NCBI GenBank assembly: GCA_947034885.2
Contig: OX344758.2
Span: 2,048,501 to 2,112,500, forward strand
Source: Thuidium tamariscinum
Taxonomy: Eukaryota > Streptophyta > Bryopsida > Hypnales > Thuidiaceae
Direction: 5' to 3'
Length of the DNA stretch: 64,000 nucleotides
In this document: positions 11,238 through 23,202 of the stretch, one piece after another
Layout of the letters: every line of letters begins with the position of its first letter
Numbering within the stretch: the first letter of the stretch is position 1
Made by a program: the position numbers and the translations under genes
Notes under the pieces: generated by a model
What the model saw: the letters and a program-made list of their open reading frames with translations, nothing else
Database searches by the model: none
Told to the model about the DNA's origin: nothing

Positions 11238-14200
11238 ATTTTGAAGTTTTTATACAATAAAGAAATTAGACTGTGGCAACGGCACGGGCTATCCTAGTGA
11301 GTCTTGAAGTGTGGCAATTTTTCAACCTTGAATATCACCCACAACTCGTTTATTAAGTTAAATCGAGCAAGTGAACACTCGAATCTCTTACTTGAAAACA
11401 TTGATTGATTGAAAGTTCAACATTATTACTGATCTTACAACTTGTTGCAATTATTTTTTGAAGAATTTATCACTGAATTATATGTAACTTCATGTTTTTG
11501 AACCACATGCAAAGTGAAATTCAAAACCCCCACTCCCTTCCTAATTCTCAAACTTGAAAACATAGTGTTTGATTGGAATTTTGGCTACTGAAAATAACTT
11601 AGGTGTTGGGCTAAACCCTAAACTCCTCTAATATCACTTCACATATTATTTCAACTTTATAACAATTTCATATTAAAGGTTGATTTTGCCACACGTTTTA
11701 AGATAGGAGGTTCATAAAGTGCCCATTTTAAAAGGCTAGAATTAATTTGGAGAGATTAAACTTCTTGAAATATTTTTCATAAGAAGTATCCACCTTTGTG
11801 AATTATACTTTATTTAAAGTGTACATTGTTTGTATATTGCTGAAGTAATGAAAAAGAAAAAGGTATAAATAGTGAATGTTTTAGGAGGTTGGATATTTTT
11901 AGAGCCTACACTAAATAGTGAAATTAGGTTGGCTTTACAATTAGGTTGCTTTATCCCAAGAAAGTTACTCTAGAAGCTTTCAAAATCAATAAATATTTCT
12001 ACAAATAATTTCATTTGTATGCATCAAAGTTCATTAGTTCTAACAAGACCAATAACTAATTCAAAAGTAGTGCATTCTTCTGTAGTAACAAAAAATATTT
12101 ATATTTTGTAGAATGTTGAGAAATTAGTGAGGAGCAACCTAATTTTACTATTTAGAGTGTACATAAGTGTTTTATGACTTTCTACCTTATATAGTGGCAA
12201 ATGCTACCTTTAGTCTCTTCACAAGCCAAATACCATTATGAGCTTATGGCCATCAAATTTTAGAATGAGTTGTTGTTAAATCAAGTTGGAGAAAAGTTAA
12301 TTTAATAAGGGTTTTATAGTTGTTAAACTTCATCATGAATTCTAAAATTTTAAGACTACAATCATATATACTCTATTTGCATTGCTTAAAAAAACCAAGG
12401 CAAAAAAATTGATAAGGTGAACCATTCTATCCATGTTAGAATTCAAGTATGGCATATTTGTACTATAGATAGGTTAGTTTATTATAAATGTAATTCATAC
12501 ATATTGATGACATTTTGTTAAGTCTTCTGCAAAATTTCTTGTTACACTTGGCTTTCTAGCCAGTAGGAAATTATTCAACTTCATAATCAAATATATTAAG
12601 ATTACCATTTTAATTAGAAAATATGCCATGATCCAATAATCAAGCTTCTATAATAAACAATTGGGCTAATCTTACCTTCCTTCTATTTTCTCACAAAATG
12701 ATCTCACTTCCAATATTAAGAAAATTTCTTCTTTGACATAATGATATGATCTCTTTAATTAGGTTCGTCATTGCCCTCCTTGTCTTTTATTCAAGAATTC
12801 TGATGATATCATTTTAAGGCATTTTAGATGACTTTGGAAGGTGACAAATCGTTTTCCATCCATTCTTGTCCTAGTAGTTGCCTTAGTGGAAGTTGCTTGG
12901 ATGGTTTCGAAAAGTTGTTTCATTGAAGTATTTGTGCTTTTTATTAGAAATATTTCTTAAAATAACATATGTGACAAAATTTAATTTACCTTCTTATTGT
13001 ATTTTGGCAACTTATAGCTCCCCACTATTAACCTCAATCAAATCCATAAAAAAAATATTTTTTGAATTTGATCCCAATTTTTTTGACATGATTCCAATTT
13101 TTGAAACAAAGTTCATTAACTCTAATCTCTCTTCTAATTTGAAAATTTGAAAAATTCCTAAAATTGAATACTTAATTGCAATTTGAATTTAGGTGTGATA
13201 TCAATTTCTACTGTTTTTTTAATTTATAGAATGATATAGATTTTTATGAAACATTTTAATGTTCCTTACTCTAATATGCACCTATACTGATAGTGAATTT
13301 TTTGCATTTTTTGAGCAAATTTAGTACTTTATAAGAATTTCCTTCATATTTTCATCAAAAATTCATGGTCATTTCAAATTATTGGAAAAGCTTAAAAATT
13401 TTGTGGCTTGTTGAAACACATAAAAATCATCTCTAACAAATAAAAATAAAAAGTTTCAATCATATATACTTGTAAATGGAAGGTTATGAAGTACACAATT
13501 TTGAAGCATTGGATGAAATTTGAAGGCTCTAGAGGGCCATTTTGGGATTGTTTCCAAAACTATTCTCAATATCGCTAGCCACTATCAGGCCAGCATTAAC
13601 CAAAAAATAAAAATAATTTTTTTTTGGATCCTGAAATGTCAAAAAAGTTCAAATTTTAAATTTTAAAAAAATGTAATGACGTAGCAGTGTCTCAACCCCA
13701 TAGGATTCCTATTCTTGTAGCAGATTTTGTGTTCCCGTAGTCTGGGAACTCGCAATTTTCTACAACCCTCAAATTTCATCTAATGTTTCAATTAGTGATT
13801 ATAGGGTTGGCATTTTGGAGTAAATCTTGAAACAAAGTGTCCACTATGGTGGTCATCATCTTTGCAATTAAAATAGAACAATCCAATCTTTTTAACCACA
13901 CAAGTTAGATTCCTATTGGATCCTGCCATTTGCATCAAAATTTACCAAGATCTTAGCAATCCTTTAGCACTATGATGATGCACTTGGCAAGGAGACACAT
14001 CAACAAATTTCATCCCAACAAATTTTGAAAAATCATAGAAAACTGGTTTCTTCTTGGAAAGTCTTGATTCTATTTGCAAATTGTTTCTTTCATACTTCCC
14101 AATCTTTGAGAAACACATGAGCTAAAAATTAACTTTTTTGATGTACTTCAATAACAAATTTTCTTGGTGATAGGCAAGTTCACCTTGTTTGTTGAGTGGA

Positions 14201-14286
14201 GAAATATGTACATTCCTTGTTTTTATAAGTGTTGTGAATGCTAAAAGTCACTCATTGCACTTTTTGTCTTGTGCACCCTACCATAG
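11238..14286. other. AT-rich intergenic DNA
   Basis: No gene seen. Around 13675-13830 is a fragment (gacgtagcagtgtctcaacc, later tctgggaactcgc) related to those near 4540 and 24450, so part of this region is a worn dispersed repeat. Confidence 0.4.
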
Positions 14287-15944
14287 TTAACCTCTTAAGT
14301 TTTTTGACTATATTTACTCCTAAAATGGTTGAAAATTTCCATTTCTAGTGCCAATACCAATTTTTTTAAAACATTTTTTGAGATTTGTAACTATAGGAGG
14401 GCTTTGGCAAGAAACACTTGTCCTTTTTTTTGTCCCCTTGACCTTTAGGAGGTAGTTTTTTGCTCATAACTTTTGCATCTTTTGTTCATTTGACTTGAAA
14501 CTTGAAATGAAGGTGACTACAAAAGTTTTACATTTTTTGTAATTTTTTCAATTTTTTAGAAATTAATTTACTATTTTTAAACTGCCCCCAATTGGGTGTC
14601 TACCATGGCCATTTTGGGGGGTTTTAGTCCTATTTTTGACCCAAAAATGAAAATTTTGAGCTGAAAATTGGCATGCAAGGACCTCACCTAAAGTTACACA
14701 ATATTACGAAGAGATTTTTTGAAAATAATATATTGTTCAACCTCCACATGTCGTCAAAGTGGCTAACTTTGCGCAAGTGTAGAGAATAGAATTAATTTTT
14801 TCCAAAGATGAAATTTGTTTGAAAAGAAAGACCTTTACTTCGAGAAAAAATGGGTAATTCATTTTCATTTTTTGAATTTTTTTACTATTTTTACCAAATT
14901 AGTGAAAAAGAGCTATTTTCATTGTATTTTCCATTGTCTATAACATTTAGAGAAAAAATTTCTTAGGTCTGAATTTCAAGAGACATGATATTCTCATTGC
15001 TCTTCAAATTATCCATATTTTTTTCAATTTAAAAAAAAATTATTTCAAAGGGTCACAGGACTCACAGGACTCACTCATTTTGAGCCATTTTGAGACAAAA
15101 CCGGTAAGTGTTTCTTGCCACGACCCAGGATCTTGTAGTAAAATGATTTGAGAACATGTGCAAAAAATTCAAGATTTTTTCATTGTGTAGTTTGCAAGAT
15201 ATTAGCATTTGAATGCTCAAAAATAATTTTTTTATCCTATGGAAAACAAGTGCACTTTAGATGGCAACAATCATATGATAAATGGTCCAAAATGGTTGTA
15301 TCTCTTTAGACTCACTGTTGAAGTCAAGTAGGATACTTGCCTAAAAATTTTCAAATTGTTTAGGATTGTACAACATATAGGAAAAAAAAAGTAAAGTAAA
15401 AGTAAAAAGCAAATGATTCAAAATACAAAATTGTAAAGAATTTAATCATGGAATTGAAAAATGCCAATACCAACGGTTGGAATATTGTAATAAACAATCT
15501 ACATCCTATGGTTTTATTTCTTTCAAAAAATCTTGAAAATTGAGTAAAATAAAGGACTTCAAAGTTTATTTTAGAGTAAAGAATCCATAATTGCCCACAA
15601 ATAGAAAAACCTCATAACTTTTGACTCATTGATTAGAATGGAATGATTCAAAGCTTTCCTTACATACATAAATGAAGCAAATTAATTTCAAATTTTTATT
15701 TTTCTTAAAAGTTATTTTTTTTTCAATTTGCTTAAATTGTCCGCTTACAAAAAAAAGTAACATATTAGGCCATATCTTTTTACTCATATATCTAAATGTC
15801 TTGATTTTTTGTACATATGAAAGATATTCCTCATCCCCACCTTCTACTAAAATTTGGGCCCAAAATACGAAAATCTCCACTCACACATACCTACCCAAAA
15901 TCATTATGTTGCCAAATTTAGCAAGTTGATCCTTTAGGGGTTAA
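14287..15944 (+). mobile_element. TTAA-flanked MITE family 1, split by a nested element
   Basis: TTAA at 14287-14290 and 15941-15944. The left end ttaacctcttaagttttttg and the right end gatcctttaggggttaa match the 40291-41223 copy in the same orientation. The 1.66-kb length is explained by an insertion at 14399-15126; without it the element is about 930 bp. Confidence 0.8.
14399..15126. mobile_element. Nested 728-bp MITE with TGGCAAGAAACACTT inverted ends
   Basis: The left end is GGGCTTTGGCAAGAAACACT. The right end, reverse-complemented, is GGGTCGTGGCAAGAAACACT. AGGA flanks both sides (14395-14398 and 15127-15130), while uninserted family-1 copies have a single AGGA inside taggatctt. The interior is AT-rich, with a gccattttggg-type near-palindrome, and is non-coding. 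The 4-bp duplication that is not TTAA does not fit the piggyBac group, and I cannot place it in a superfamily. Confidence 0.75.
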
Positions 15945-18639
15945 TACTATAAAGATACTTTTGCACTTGAAATTAAAGAATGTTGTTACTTAGGGTCTTA
16001 AGAACAAATTTAGACCTTTGTCCGAACCAAATTCACATTGCAAACATCACTACTAACACCAAGTGCAAACCAACCTTTTTTTTTCGGCACCGTGTGGCCA
16101 GATTGCACCATTTCAAAATAAATGTCTTTTTTTCGCCAAAATTTTTCTAGTTCTCTTTAAAATATGGATGAAGTTGCCAAATTTGGATGAAAAAGTGTAT
16201 GAATATGACAGAAAAGTGTTTTTAAGTCTAAAAGATGGATGAATGTAAAAATACAATGCTTCACCAAATTTGAAGTGATCGCCATCTTGGCTCTTTCTCA
16301 AAAAGTAAAAAAAAAGGGCTGGTGCAAACATACTGCTTGAATAGTCAGATTTGACACAGACATTGGACAAGTTTGTTTGGTAACATTTAACTTGACTCTG
16401 GAGTACCAATACAGTACTGCACATCTCCCACAAGTGTACACTTACTTGCTAGTCAATACAGCCCTTTCAAGTCAGCATTCACATTGCTTCTGTCATTCAA
16501 CTTATCCTTGATTTTTCAAATTACACACTACAATTTTTGTTTTTATTTTTTATTTTTATCAAAAACATATCGTACTCATCAGCCTCAAAAATCATGTATT
16601 GAGACTAGAAACCTTCAGCCAAATGTGAAATGGGACTTGTGTGTGCTGCCTTGGGATTTTGGTGAAGCCAACCCTCTAGGAGTTGCAGTACTAGCTTGGC
16701 TTTGTTATTTTTCTGTTCAAATGTCACAATTGCTCCGGTGCTGCGAAAATAGTCGCTCTCACAGACCAATAAGTTTCTGTCAGTGAAGAATTAGGACACG
16801 ATGATGGTTCCATGTTCATAAAAAAACCAGTGTAAAAACATAAATCCAAGGTACGCATACTACCCCCATTATGATCCCTTTTCCCAATTGTGTCCCTTAT
16901 TTACACCTTACTAAGATTTGTGGGTTGAAATGTTGGAGAGATGTAGATGATAGAGGACGACAATGAGTTTGGGTACCTTTTTATTGTAATCACGGTGGAT
17001 GCACTGAGTGATCCCAATCCTTGATTCATCCATGTTCACTGAAAGCTGACGATGATCACACTTACAACAAAATTTGGTACAAGAAAACAAAACTACACCT
17101 AATTTTGAATGCATTTTTTTTGTTTTTAAGAAAGAATTTACCCAGTTTTGTTACCCTGAGCTGGAATTTGGCACAAGCTTTCTTTATTCTTCTCTCTGCC
17201 TAGTGTTTTCATTTCTTGCAGTTGATTTTTTCCAATCTCTGTGATTCTTATTATGCTAAGGATTTCAAAAACCGTTCATTCGGAAACAAGCAAAGAATTG
17301 GAACTTTTCTTGTTGTCTAGCTGTAGGCTAGCGTGTCAAAATAAAGTTTGGTTAATGGCATTAATGGATCAGCTTTTTAACATCCAAACTTTTGTGCAGA
17401 TTCACTAATCAGAAATTAGAAAAGCCTGAGATTATCGTATGAAACCCTAACACCAAGCAAAGACACAACAATCAAGTATTAGGTAGACATGTATTAGGTA
17501 GAGAACTGAAACCCTGATAAAAACCTACTCAGGTGAGAATTGGTTATATCCTTGAGAAACCTGTCATACATGACAATTATAAAAAAAGACCACAAAACTC
17601 TGATTACTGTGGACATACTTCTTCACGTCGGTTGCCTCCTTTTTATACTACCCAGTTGACAGTTGATACCCCAAAGAAAATGTTTTCTATTTGTGTTTCT
17701 GGTTCAATTATTCTCAACTTCAATCAGCTACGACGTAGGCACGTAGCTGAAAAACAACAGTACCTTCAGAGATATCCATTATCTGAAGTAGAGCAATTAC
17801 AGTCCACAGTACAACTGATGGAGAATTCAAAGCCCTACACCTAAACTCCACACGGAACCTGCGATTGTGGTGAAAAACACCACTTCCAACTCATTAAGTA
17901 TCTGCGATTGTGGTGAAAAATCTACTGTCAACTGAGAATTTTAAATTGTTGCTGATAAAACAATTTAATGGTGTCCCCAAAACATTCCTTCCTACGCTGG
18001 GAGCTTCAGTTGAAAGGCCCTCTCTCGATCTGTCCATTCCGAATGTCACGTCTACTTCTACTCCTCTGCTCCTTCCACTGTCTGTCTAGCAGTCGGATTC
18101 TACCTCGACCAAGCTGCAGGAGCGAGGAAATGGCGTTCTCCAAACAGTTGGATCATACTAAAGGAAGCTGGTAGGTGCAGAGTAAATGAGTTAGGCCGGA
18201 AACGACACTTCCCCAACAATCCTCATCACTCCCAAGAATCCATTTATTACCTGCAGCGGAGAGCTTCGGATTCAGAGCTACTGTTCTTCTCCTTCTTCTT
18301 CATCTTCACCCTCCTCCTCTCTCCTCCTCTCCTCCCGGAACTTCCACTCACGAGCTTCCGATTACGAGCTTCCGAGCTCAGCTGTGAAGGCTTGCCTACT
18401 ACTCGGTGAGCTCATTTAGTGCTTTTCGATTTACATGAAGATGTTACGTTTCTTCATAGGATGGTGGTGAATTCATGCTTTCTTTCGTTGCAAGTAGCGA
18501 GCTCATCGCGTGCTAGTGTTTTTGATGCTTTCCTTTGTATGTGGTGTGAATTCATGGAGATAGTTTGGGTGCTCATCGATAAACGGATCTCTTCTTGTAA
18601 CTGAAAGGTCAGCGGCAATGTAGTTTAACCATAGCTAGC
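15945..18639. other. Intergenic DNA with a CT-rich tract
   Basis: No gene supported. About 18270-18345 is a strongly pyrimidine-rich stretch (cttctccttcttcttcatct, then ctcctcctctctcctcctct), which could be a core-promoter or 5'-leader feature, though I cannot attach it to a coding exon. A short direct repeat, ctgcgattgtggtgaaaaa, occurs near 17858 and 17903. Confidence 0.4.
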
Positions 18640-19215
18640 ACGGACACCTAGTGCCTTGTGAGCTGTGACTTCGATTTGACTTGGCATTGGAAAAAGTTTT
18701 CATACTGTAGCCGAAAATGTGTGAGTGCCAACTTTGAGCCATTCGTGGAGCTTGTAGAGGTCTCTCGATTCATGGTCTCTCGATGATGCATTTCAGCTGC
18801 TCTTGAGACAAGAAGCTCACAATGTAGCTTAGCCATAAGATGTGCTGTGAACCCAATGCCTTGAAATCTGCGACATTGCTTTGATTTGGCATCAGATCGA
18901 AATGCGGCAACTGTATACTTTTCATGTTGTAGTCGAATATGTGTGAGTGCTGATTTCGAATCATTTGCGGAGTTCGTAGACCCGTTCGTAGAGTTCGCTA
19001 TGCACGGTTCTTATAATGTCCAGACAGCTTCCTTGTAGATAAATATACATACATTGTCACAAGAACCTCACTATGTAGCTTAACTACAGCACGTATACTT
19101 AATGCCTCGACAGCTGCGAAGGTTCTTTGATTTGGCATAGGATCGAAATGCAGCAGGGACTTAATTTTCATGTTTAATTCAACCGAAACCATATTTGAGT
19201 ATACCACTGTCGATC
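18640..19215. repeat. Three degenerate tandem units upstream of the GDSL gene
   Basis: Units of roughly 200-240 bp begin near 18640, 18855 and 19095. Each runs through a tgccttg..ctgyga start, ctttgatttggcat, gatcgaaatgc, ttttcat..tgtagtc, and a gtgtgagtgc or gagtatacc stretch, to tttgc or tttgt plus ggagttcgt. The array ends about 540 bp before the GDSL start codon. Part of it is also present in A2. Confidence 0.6.
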
Positions 19216-19755
19216 CGTTTGTAAAGTTTCGTTATCAATGATCCTTACAATGTCCATTCAGCTGCCCACAGATAAACATACCTTTGTAACGAGAACCTCT
19301 CACATGCCACTACGCCACAAATCCTACGTGTAGAAATTTGTGACTGTACACAAATGTCGTACAATACAAGTTATGTATTTATTGTAGAACCTGAAATCAA
19401 ACTCAAGTAGTATTGTGCTACATTCCTTTCCCAAGATGCAAGCAATTTCCGTAACCTCCACCCAGCGATTGTCGCATGGTCTCGCTCGCTTGAGATTTCT
19501 CCTGCTTGATGAAACACGGAAGCGATGGGAGAGAAAAGAATCTACCCTTTTTATTTGTGGGTTCAGTCTCTAATCATGTGTTTTGTGCGTGGCGGAATGT
19601 ATTTAATTCTTGAATGCGTGATGTCCAGATCAGAGCGACCCGGGGATCGATTCCATTCTACTGGAGGCGTGGTTGACATTGTGCGGCGGATTCTCTGCCG
19701 GAAACACTTCGACAAGATTTCTGCAGCGCGCGTTTGCTGGATCGGAGGATTTTTC

Positions 19756-22700
19756 ATGGCTGCAAAGATGCCGGGAGGCTTGAGGATGGTGGTGGGGTTG
19801 GTGGTGGTTGTCGTGATGATGGTGGCGGAGGTGCAAGCACAAGGGCCTCCAGCGACTTTTACGTTGGGCGACTCTTTGGTGGATGTGGGCAACAACAACT
19901 ACTTCTTCACGTTGGCGGAGGCCAACCATAAGCCTTACGGGATTGACTGGCCGGATCGGCAAGCCACTGGGCGGTTTTGTAATGGCAAAATCATCCCGGA
20001 TTTCATCAGTAAGTGCATGAATGGAGTAATGCCGGGTTTTATCTGCATTTGGTGAATCAGACAGTGGACTCATGAATTCTTTGAAAAATTTAAATTTCAT
20101 AATCTCAAGTGGGGAGTATGTATCTAGGTTCCAGATATTTTGAAATTAATTCATGATTTTCAATTGCTAATACTATAAAAATGTTTTATTTCTTAGATAA
20201 GGTGCTTCTCAGCAACTATGCTCAATTGCTTTGTGTGATGGATTTGGATGTTTTCACCTCAATGCTCAACTTCAATTCTAATGACGACAGGTGAGTAGGG
20301 TGGGATAATAAATTGCCGTCGTTTAACCCTAAAGCGCTCCAACGTCCATATTCTGGACGATGAACAGAGGCCTTCAAGGCACTGTTTCATCCAATTAACT
20401 TCTCATTTATCAAATGTAACACTTGAATCTAGAAAAGAGAACCTTCGTTAATGACCAAACTCATTAAATTTTGGCAAATGATATATCTGTAGAAAGCTAT
20501 AGGAGAAAATGTGCAAAAATTCAAAAAAGGATTGAGACACTTCAGGGTTAACCATTGGAAACTTATTTTGTGCTTGTTAATTGTGTAGGTGAGTATCTCG
20601 GAATTCCGTATGCTCTTCCCGTGCTTGCCCCGGAAGCCCAGGGAACCAACCTTCTCCGTGGAGTCAACTACGCTTCTGCTGGGGCAGGCATCCTTGAAGA
20701 AACAGGTTCCATCTTCGTAAGAAATTCATCACATTTTAATCTCTGCTTGGAGATCATTGACCAACGATCATCAAACCCCACTGAAAAAATAAGAGATTGG
20801 CAATTGGGTTTTAAAACATAGAATTATATTCATCAATGATGAACTAAATCAGCAACGCTAAAAGTGGTGGTTTGGACGGATGTCAACATAAGTTTCATTC
20901 AGCTACACAAATGTTCACCAATTCAATCAAAATTTCCGTCTTATTCATGGGTTCATAACATTGTTTAGTTGTGGAAGCAGATGTTTTTGGAGTTCATGTA
21001 AGAAAAGATGATTTAAATTAGTCTGTACAGTGAAACATAAATTGAGACATGGTCTGAACTGTGTTGCTGGTCTTCTCTTCTCATTTATTGTTGATTGTTT
21101 GAATTTGTTGGGAATGCTGTTTTCTTCTTCATTTTCAAGGCTAGTCTATCCTAAAAAGAAGAATTTAAATTGATATATTTTTATATGGACAAGAATATAG
21201 TTCAACATGTTGTCTATCTTCCTTGTAATTGTCACAACTTGTCAACATTAGTTTCTTCATCATTGATGGATGCTTCTCTTACACTTATCCATGCCAATTT
21301 CTTCTTCAATCTCAATTGGTTCATTGAATTTTGGCCACTATGATGTTGTGAAGGTGTTTGAATACATTTGTGTACTTTTGTATTTAGATTGGGCGGTTAA
21401 CAATGTCACAACAATTTGGCTACTTCCAAAAAACAAAGCAACAATTGGTGCAATTGATCGGTGAAGCCAACATGGAGCAACTAGTTGCCAATGGCATCTA
21501 CTCATTCTCCATTGGAGGCAACGATTATGTGAACAACTATTTGGCAGTGACCACCACCACCAAAAACAAATACAACCCTGCTCAATACCAAGACCTCCTC
21601 ATCAATACCTTCGAAGGCCAACTCCGGGTATCATAAGCCTATCCATTCTTCTATGTCAATCTCTAGCTACAATTGTGCATACCAATCAACCATAAATGAA
21701 TGAACTTTCATCTGTAGATAATTCTTAACCTCACATAAGGTAATCATAACTAATTGCAACACTTCACAATTATGAACAACAAATTGATTACAAGTGACAA
21801 GGTTGTGACATGTGTCCATAGTACACCATGGTACCATTGCATTCAATACTAATTTAGCATAACAAATGATAAAAATAGCAACAAATTAGGTGAACTATCC
21901 CATTACTAACCAAAGGGAGCAAGCCATTGTGGGCGAAATTGTAATGGTGTACATTCAAGTTTTGAAATGTACACCACCATTACAATTTTGCCCATAATGA
22001 GCTTGCTCCCATTTGGTCTCTAATGGGGTAGTTTAGCTTAATGTAAAGTCTAGGTCATATTTGGTGAATACCAATCATGGAGTATGTATGATTTTGACTG
22101 GAAAAAAGTTGACCTAAAATGAACTCACAAATTCACGCCAAGTGCAGCTGATCTACCAACAATACTTTGGACCCTTCTAACATTGGCATGCTTGGCATGC
22201 TGTATTCACATAACAAATTCTTTTGTGCGTTGGAATTCTCTTTCGTTTGCCAACAAGAATATCAATAAAAACTTTGACCCCTCCCACAACAGAAACGATG
22301 CTCAGTGCTTACATTGTTGTTGCAACCAGCCGTGATTTCTCTGTTTGAAACAATACAAACTGTGTACAATGCTTCGTAGTGTTGCAACTAAATGTGATTT
22401 CTCCGTTTGAAATGTGAGAAACGATGCCCATTGCTTAGAGTCTAACCCCTAGACGTGATTTCTCTGTTTTACAAAATAGAAACCTTGCTGCACACTTACA
22501 GCGTTGAAATTGGGTTCAGGGTTTAACGCTTGAAATGATACAAACTTATGTTCAATGCTTTACAAAGTTGCGTGATTTCTCCGCTTCAAACAATAGAAAC
22601 TGTGCTCCGTGCTTACGGTGATGCAATTAGGTTCATTGTTCAAGGTTTGAAACCAATGACGCCCTCATTCTAACCTTCCAATCGCTTTGAAATCCGTCAC

Positions 22701-23202
22701 ACTGCAGACGGCCTACAGCTTGGGCATGCGCAAGTTCGTCGTCTCCAACATCGGCCCCATCGGTTGCGCCCCTTCCATCCTGTCTTCTCGGAGCTCTTCC
22801 GGCGAGTGCGTGCCCGAGGTGAACAACTATGCGCTCGGATTCAACTCCGCGTTGAATTCCCTCCTGCAGACGCTCCAATCCCAGCTCCCGAACTCCGTGT
22901 TCGTCATCACGAACGCCTACGAGGTCATGAGCCGCATTATTCGTAACCCGTTGCAGTACGGGTTCACGGACCCTCCGACCACGGCGTGCTGCGGCGTGGG
23001 GAAGTTCAACGGGATTGATGGAGCGTGCAGAAATGTGGGAAGTAGAAGTCTGGGAAGTTTGTGCACGGATCGAAGCAAAGCCGTCTTCTGGGATGCGTTT
23101 CACCCCACGGAGAAAGTGAATGAGATTGCGAGTGAGTGGTTTATGAATGGGGGGGAGGATGTGATCACGCCTATGAATGTCAAGCAGTTGCTGGCGCTGT
23201 GA
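19756..23202 (+). CDS. GDSL-type esterase/lipase, four exons
   Basis: Exons 19756-20008, 20589-20716, 21388-21627 and 22708-23202 join in phase to 371 residues, normal for plant GDSL lipases. All introns are GT-AG. A hydrophobic signal peptide (about residues 1-29) indicates secretion. Block I is GDSLVDVGNNNY (nucleophile Ser40), block II is YASAGAGI, block III is GGNDYVNNY (Asn about 172), and block V is FWDAFHPTE (catalytic Asp about 336 and His about 339). These enzymes hydrolyse acyl esters such as cutin, wax or lipid substrates; the substrate here cannot be told. I chose ATG 19756 because it opens the signal peptide. The frame stays open upstream to 19525, but that stretch adds no domain and its frame is broken in the A2 copy. 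Introns 1 and 3 carry transposon-derived repeats. Confidence 0.88.
20323..20551. mobile_element. TTAA-flanked MITE, family 2 (229 bp), in GDSL intron 1
   Basis: TTAA at 20323-20326 and 20548-20551. Ends are TTAACCCTAAAGCGCTC and, reverse-complemented, TTAACCCTGAAGTGTC. A close copy is at 42847-43075. Non-coding and entirely within the 580-bp first intron. Confidence 0.85.
21883..22042. repeat. 160-bp foldback in GDSL intron 3
   Basis: The left arm (gggagcaagccattgtgggc, then gaaattgtaatggtgtacat) and the right arm (atgtacaccaccattacaat, then tttgcccataatgagcttgc) are near-perfect reverse complements with a loop of under 10 bases. Probably a foldback MITE; target duplication not resolved. Confidence 0.75.
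22285..22650. repeat. Degenerate minisatellite at the end of GDSL intron 3
   Basis: The phrase cgtgatttctcygtttgaaa recurs near 22330, 22390, 22453 and 22570, with gaaac..tgtg and gtgctta phrases between. Spacing is irregular (about 60-115 bp). It ends about 60 bp before exon 4, so copy change could affect splicing. Confidence 0.6.

Noticed and set aside
19525-19755. In-frame upstream extension of the GDSL protein
   Set aside because: Would bury the signal peptide by 77 residues; no domain in the extension, and the matching A2 sequence is not conserved as a frame.
19563-20100. Minus-strand frames over GDSL exon 1
   Set aside because: Antisense to the signal peptide and block I exon; low-complexity His/Arg runs.
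22633-23103. 156-codon minus-strand frame over GDSL exon 4
   Set aside because: Antisense to a well-supported exon with conserved GDSL motifs; Arg- and Ala-rich composition typical of a GC-rich shadow.
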